A stretch of DNA of 5,676 nucleotides from Candidatus Dormiibacterota bacterium (GTDB lineage Bacteria; Chloroflexota; Dormibacteria; UBA8260; Bog-877), in assembly GCA_003164475.1 (NCBI GenBank), contig PLTL01000173.1, forward strand, positions 1 to 5,676, given 5' to 3'. The notes below the pieces were generated by a model. The model was not told the origin of the DNA, did not search any database, and saw nothing but the letters and a program-made list of their open reading frames with translations. Made by a program: the position numbers and the translations under genes. Positions 4,331 to 5,676 of this stretch are shown piece by piece (the first letter of the stretch is position 1; each line of letters starts with the position of its first letter).

Positions 4331-5676
4331 ATGACCGCCACCTACGATCACCGCGCCGTCGAAGCCAAGTGGCAGGCGCGCTGGCGGGAGACCGGCCTCT
4401 ACCGAGTGGATCTGGAGCGTGCGGCCCGCCCCTACTACAACCTGATGATGTTCCCCTACCCATCGGCGGAGGGGCTGCACGTGGGCAACATGTACGCCTT
4501 CTCCGGGGCCGACGCCCACGGCCGCTTCCGGCGGATGCAGCAGCTCGACGTGTTCGAGCCGATAGGCTTCGACGCCTTCGGAATCCACAGTGAGAACTAC
4601 GCCCTCAAGGTGGGCCGACACCCCACCGAGCTGATCGCCGCCAACATCGAGCGATTTCGGGTCCAGCTGCAGACGCTGGGAGCCCAGTTCGACTGGAGCA
4701 AGAGCCTCGCCACCACCGACCCCGGCTACTACCGCTGGACCCAGTGGCTCTTCCTCACCCTCTGGAAGGGAGGCTTCGCCTACCGGGCCCGCCGCAACGT
4801 CAAGTGGTGTCCCCAGGACCTCACCGTCCTGGCCGACGAGCAGGTCCTGGACGACGGGAGCTGCGAGCGCTGCGGGGCGATGGTCGTCGAGCGCGAGTTG
4901 GAGCAGTGGTTCCTGCGGATCACGGCCTTCACCGAGAAACTCCTCGAGCACCTCGATGAGCTCGACTGGTCCGAGAGCACCAAGCTGCTCCAGCGGCACT
5001 GGATCGGTCGCAGCCAGGGGGCACTGATCGACTTCCCCATCGATGGGGCCGAGCCGCTGCGGGTCTTCTCCACCCGCCCCGACACCATCTTTGGCGCCAC
5101 CTTCATGGTGCTGGCTCCCGACCATCCCCGCATCCTGGAGCTCACCTCGGCCGAGCGGCGCGCCGAGGTGGTCGCCTTCGTCGCCGAGGCGGCCCGGCAC
5201 CGGATCGCCGGCCAGCGGGACGATCAGGGCTCCACCAATGGGGTGCCCCTGGGCCGAAGCGCCCACCATCCGCTCAGCGGGGCCGAGATCCCCCTCTTCA
5301 GCGCCGAGTACGTGCTCTCCGGGTACGGGACCGGGGCGATCATGGCGGTGCCCGCTCACGACCAGCGGGACCATGCCTTCGCCACCCACCACCAGCTCCG
5401 GGTGGTGGAGGTGGTCTCCGGCGGAGACGGGATCGGAGCCCACCCGGGGACGGGGGAGCTGGTCAACAGTGGCGAGTTCGACGGCCTCGCCGCCCCCGAT
5501 CCGGCCCGGGAGGTGATCACCGCCGCTCTGGTCGAGAAGGGTCTGAGCCAGCACCACGTGACCTACAAGCTTCGGGATTGGGGGATCTCCCGCCAGCGCT
5601 ACTGGGGCCCCCCCATCCCGGTGGTGCACTGCCCTCAGTGCGGGCCGGTGCCGGTCCCCGAGGACCAGCTCCCGGT
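4331..5676 (+). CDS. leuS: leucyl-tRNA synthetase, N-terminal part (449 residues visible, 3' end missing)
   Basis: Class I synthetase that charges tRNA-Leu with leucine in the cytoplasm; essential for translation. MFPYPSAEGLHVGN (residues 40-53) is the HIGH motif region of the catalytic domain, followed by PIGFDAFGIHSEN (77-89). WCPQD...LADEQV...CERCG (159-182) is the zinc-module region, and LEQWFLRIT (190-198) and WIGRSQGA (224-231) lead into the CP1 editing domain. The editing site is recognisable: STRPDTIFGAT (247-257, with the Thr-rich loop and Thr252) and GAIMAVPAHDQRD (335-347, with Asp347). LRDWGISRQRYWG (414-426) returns to the catalytic domain. The KMSKS motif, anticodon-binding domain and C-terminus lie beyond the window. 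Two departures from the best-known bacterial enzymes are HVGN for H-x-G-H and GIHSEN for GLPAEN. The ATG at 4331 is the first start after a TATCAT -10 box and gives the usual N-terminus (EAKWQARW near residue 11). The gene is divergent from the membrane protein. Confidence 0.96.
   Translation, partial: MTATYDHRAVEAKWQARWRETGLYRVDLERAARPYYNLMMFPYPSAEGLHVGNMYAFSGADAHGRFRRMQQLDVFEPIGFDAFGIHSENYALKVGRHPTELIAANIERFRVQLQTLGAQFDWSKSLATTDPGYYRWTQWLFLTLWKGGFAYRARRNVKWCPQDLTVLADEQVLDDGSCERCGAMVVERELEQWFLRITAFTEKLLEHLDELDWSESTKLLQRHWIGRSQGALIDFPIDGAEPLRVFSTRPDTIFGATFMVLAPDHPRILELTSAERRAEVVAFVAEAARHRIAGQRDDQGSTNGVPLGRSAHHPLSGAEIPLFSAEYVLSGYGTGAIMAVPAHDQRDHAFATHHQLRVVEVVSGGDGIGAHPGTGELVNSGEFDGLAAPDPAREVITAALVEKGLSQHHVTYKLRDWGISRQRYWGPPIPVVHCPQCGPVPVPEDQLP

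Noticed and set aside
3863..5629. 588-codon open frame on the minus strand opposite leuS
   Set aside because: It overlaps clear leuS motifs in full. Its translation is Gly/Val/His/Pro-rich without domain patterns, and such long antisense frames are expected from GC-rich codon bias.

Overview
This is a GC-rich window (roughly 70% G+C by eye) with dense coding on both strands. Core bacterial genes (a bacterial-type leucyl-tRNA synthetase and a Ppx/GppA phosphatase) and start codons lying only a few bases downstream of TANNNT-like -10 boxes suggest a high-GC bacterium with frequent leaderless transcripts. Actinomycetota fits best; a neighbouring high-GC soil lineage such as Dormibacterota/Chloroflexota is possible. 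The phylum is inference: no rRNA or other phylogenetic marker beyond partial leuS is present.

Layout, left to right. Minus strand: the possible first codons of a glycosyltransferase-like gene running off the left edge (1-122), then a class I SAM-dependent methyltransferase (280-996). A 533-base intergenic stretch (997-1529) follows; it holds divergent promoters and several GC-rich inverted repeats but no convincing gene. Plus strand: a small Rieske-fold ferredoxin-like protein (1530-1865), a Ppx/GppA phosphatase (1862-2821) and a PHP-domain phosphoesterase of the histidinol-phosphatase-like type (2872-3561). Facing the last of these is a single-pass membrane protein on the minus strand (3568-4209). 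It is divergent from leuS (4331 to the right edge, incomplete).

The first two plus-strand genes overlap by 4 bases and are almost certainly cotranslated. The PHP gene follows 50 bases later and may have its own promoter. Ppx/GppA enzymes hydrolyse polyphosphate or pppGpp, and PHP proteins are metal-dependent phosphoesterases, so this is a phosphate-ester cluster headed by a Rieske-fold protein.

The most unusual observation is that the Rieske-fold protein keeps both cysteine ligands but has lost both histidine ligands: C-x-H reads C-A-S and C-x-x-H reads C-P-L-D. It should therefore not carry an ordinary Rieske [2Fe-2S] cluster. Second, the only start that gives the phosphatase its N-terminal phosphate-binding motif is a CTG overlapping the upstream stop codon. 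Third, four of the five complete or 5'-complete transcription starts have a -10-like box 6-12 bases before the start codon and no Shine-Dalgarno sequence. The membrane protein, by contrast, has a textbook AAGGAGG. No tRNA, rRNA, CRISPR array, insertion sequence or origin was seen.
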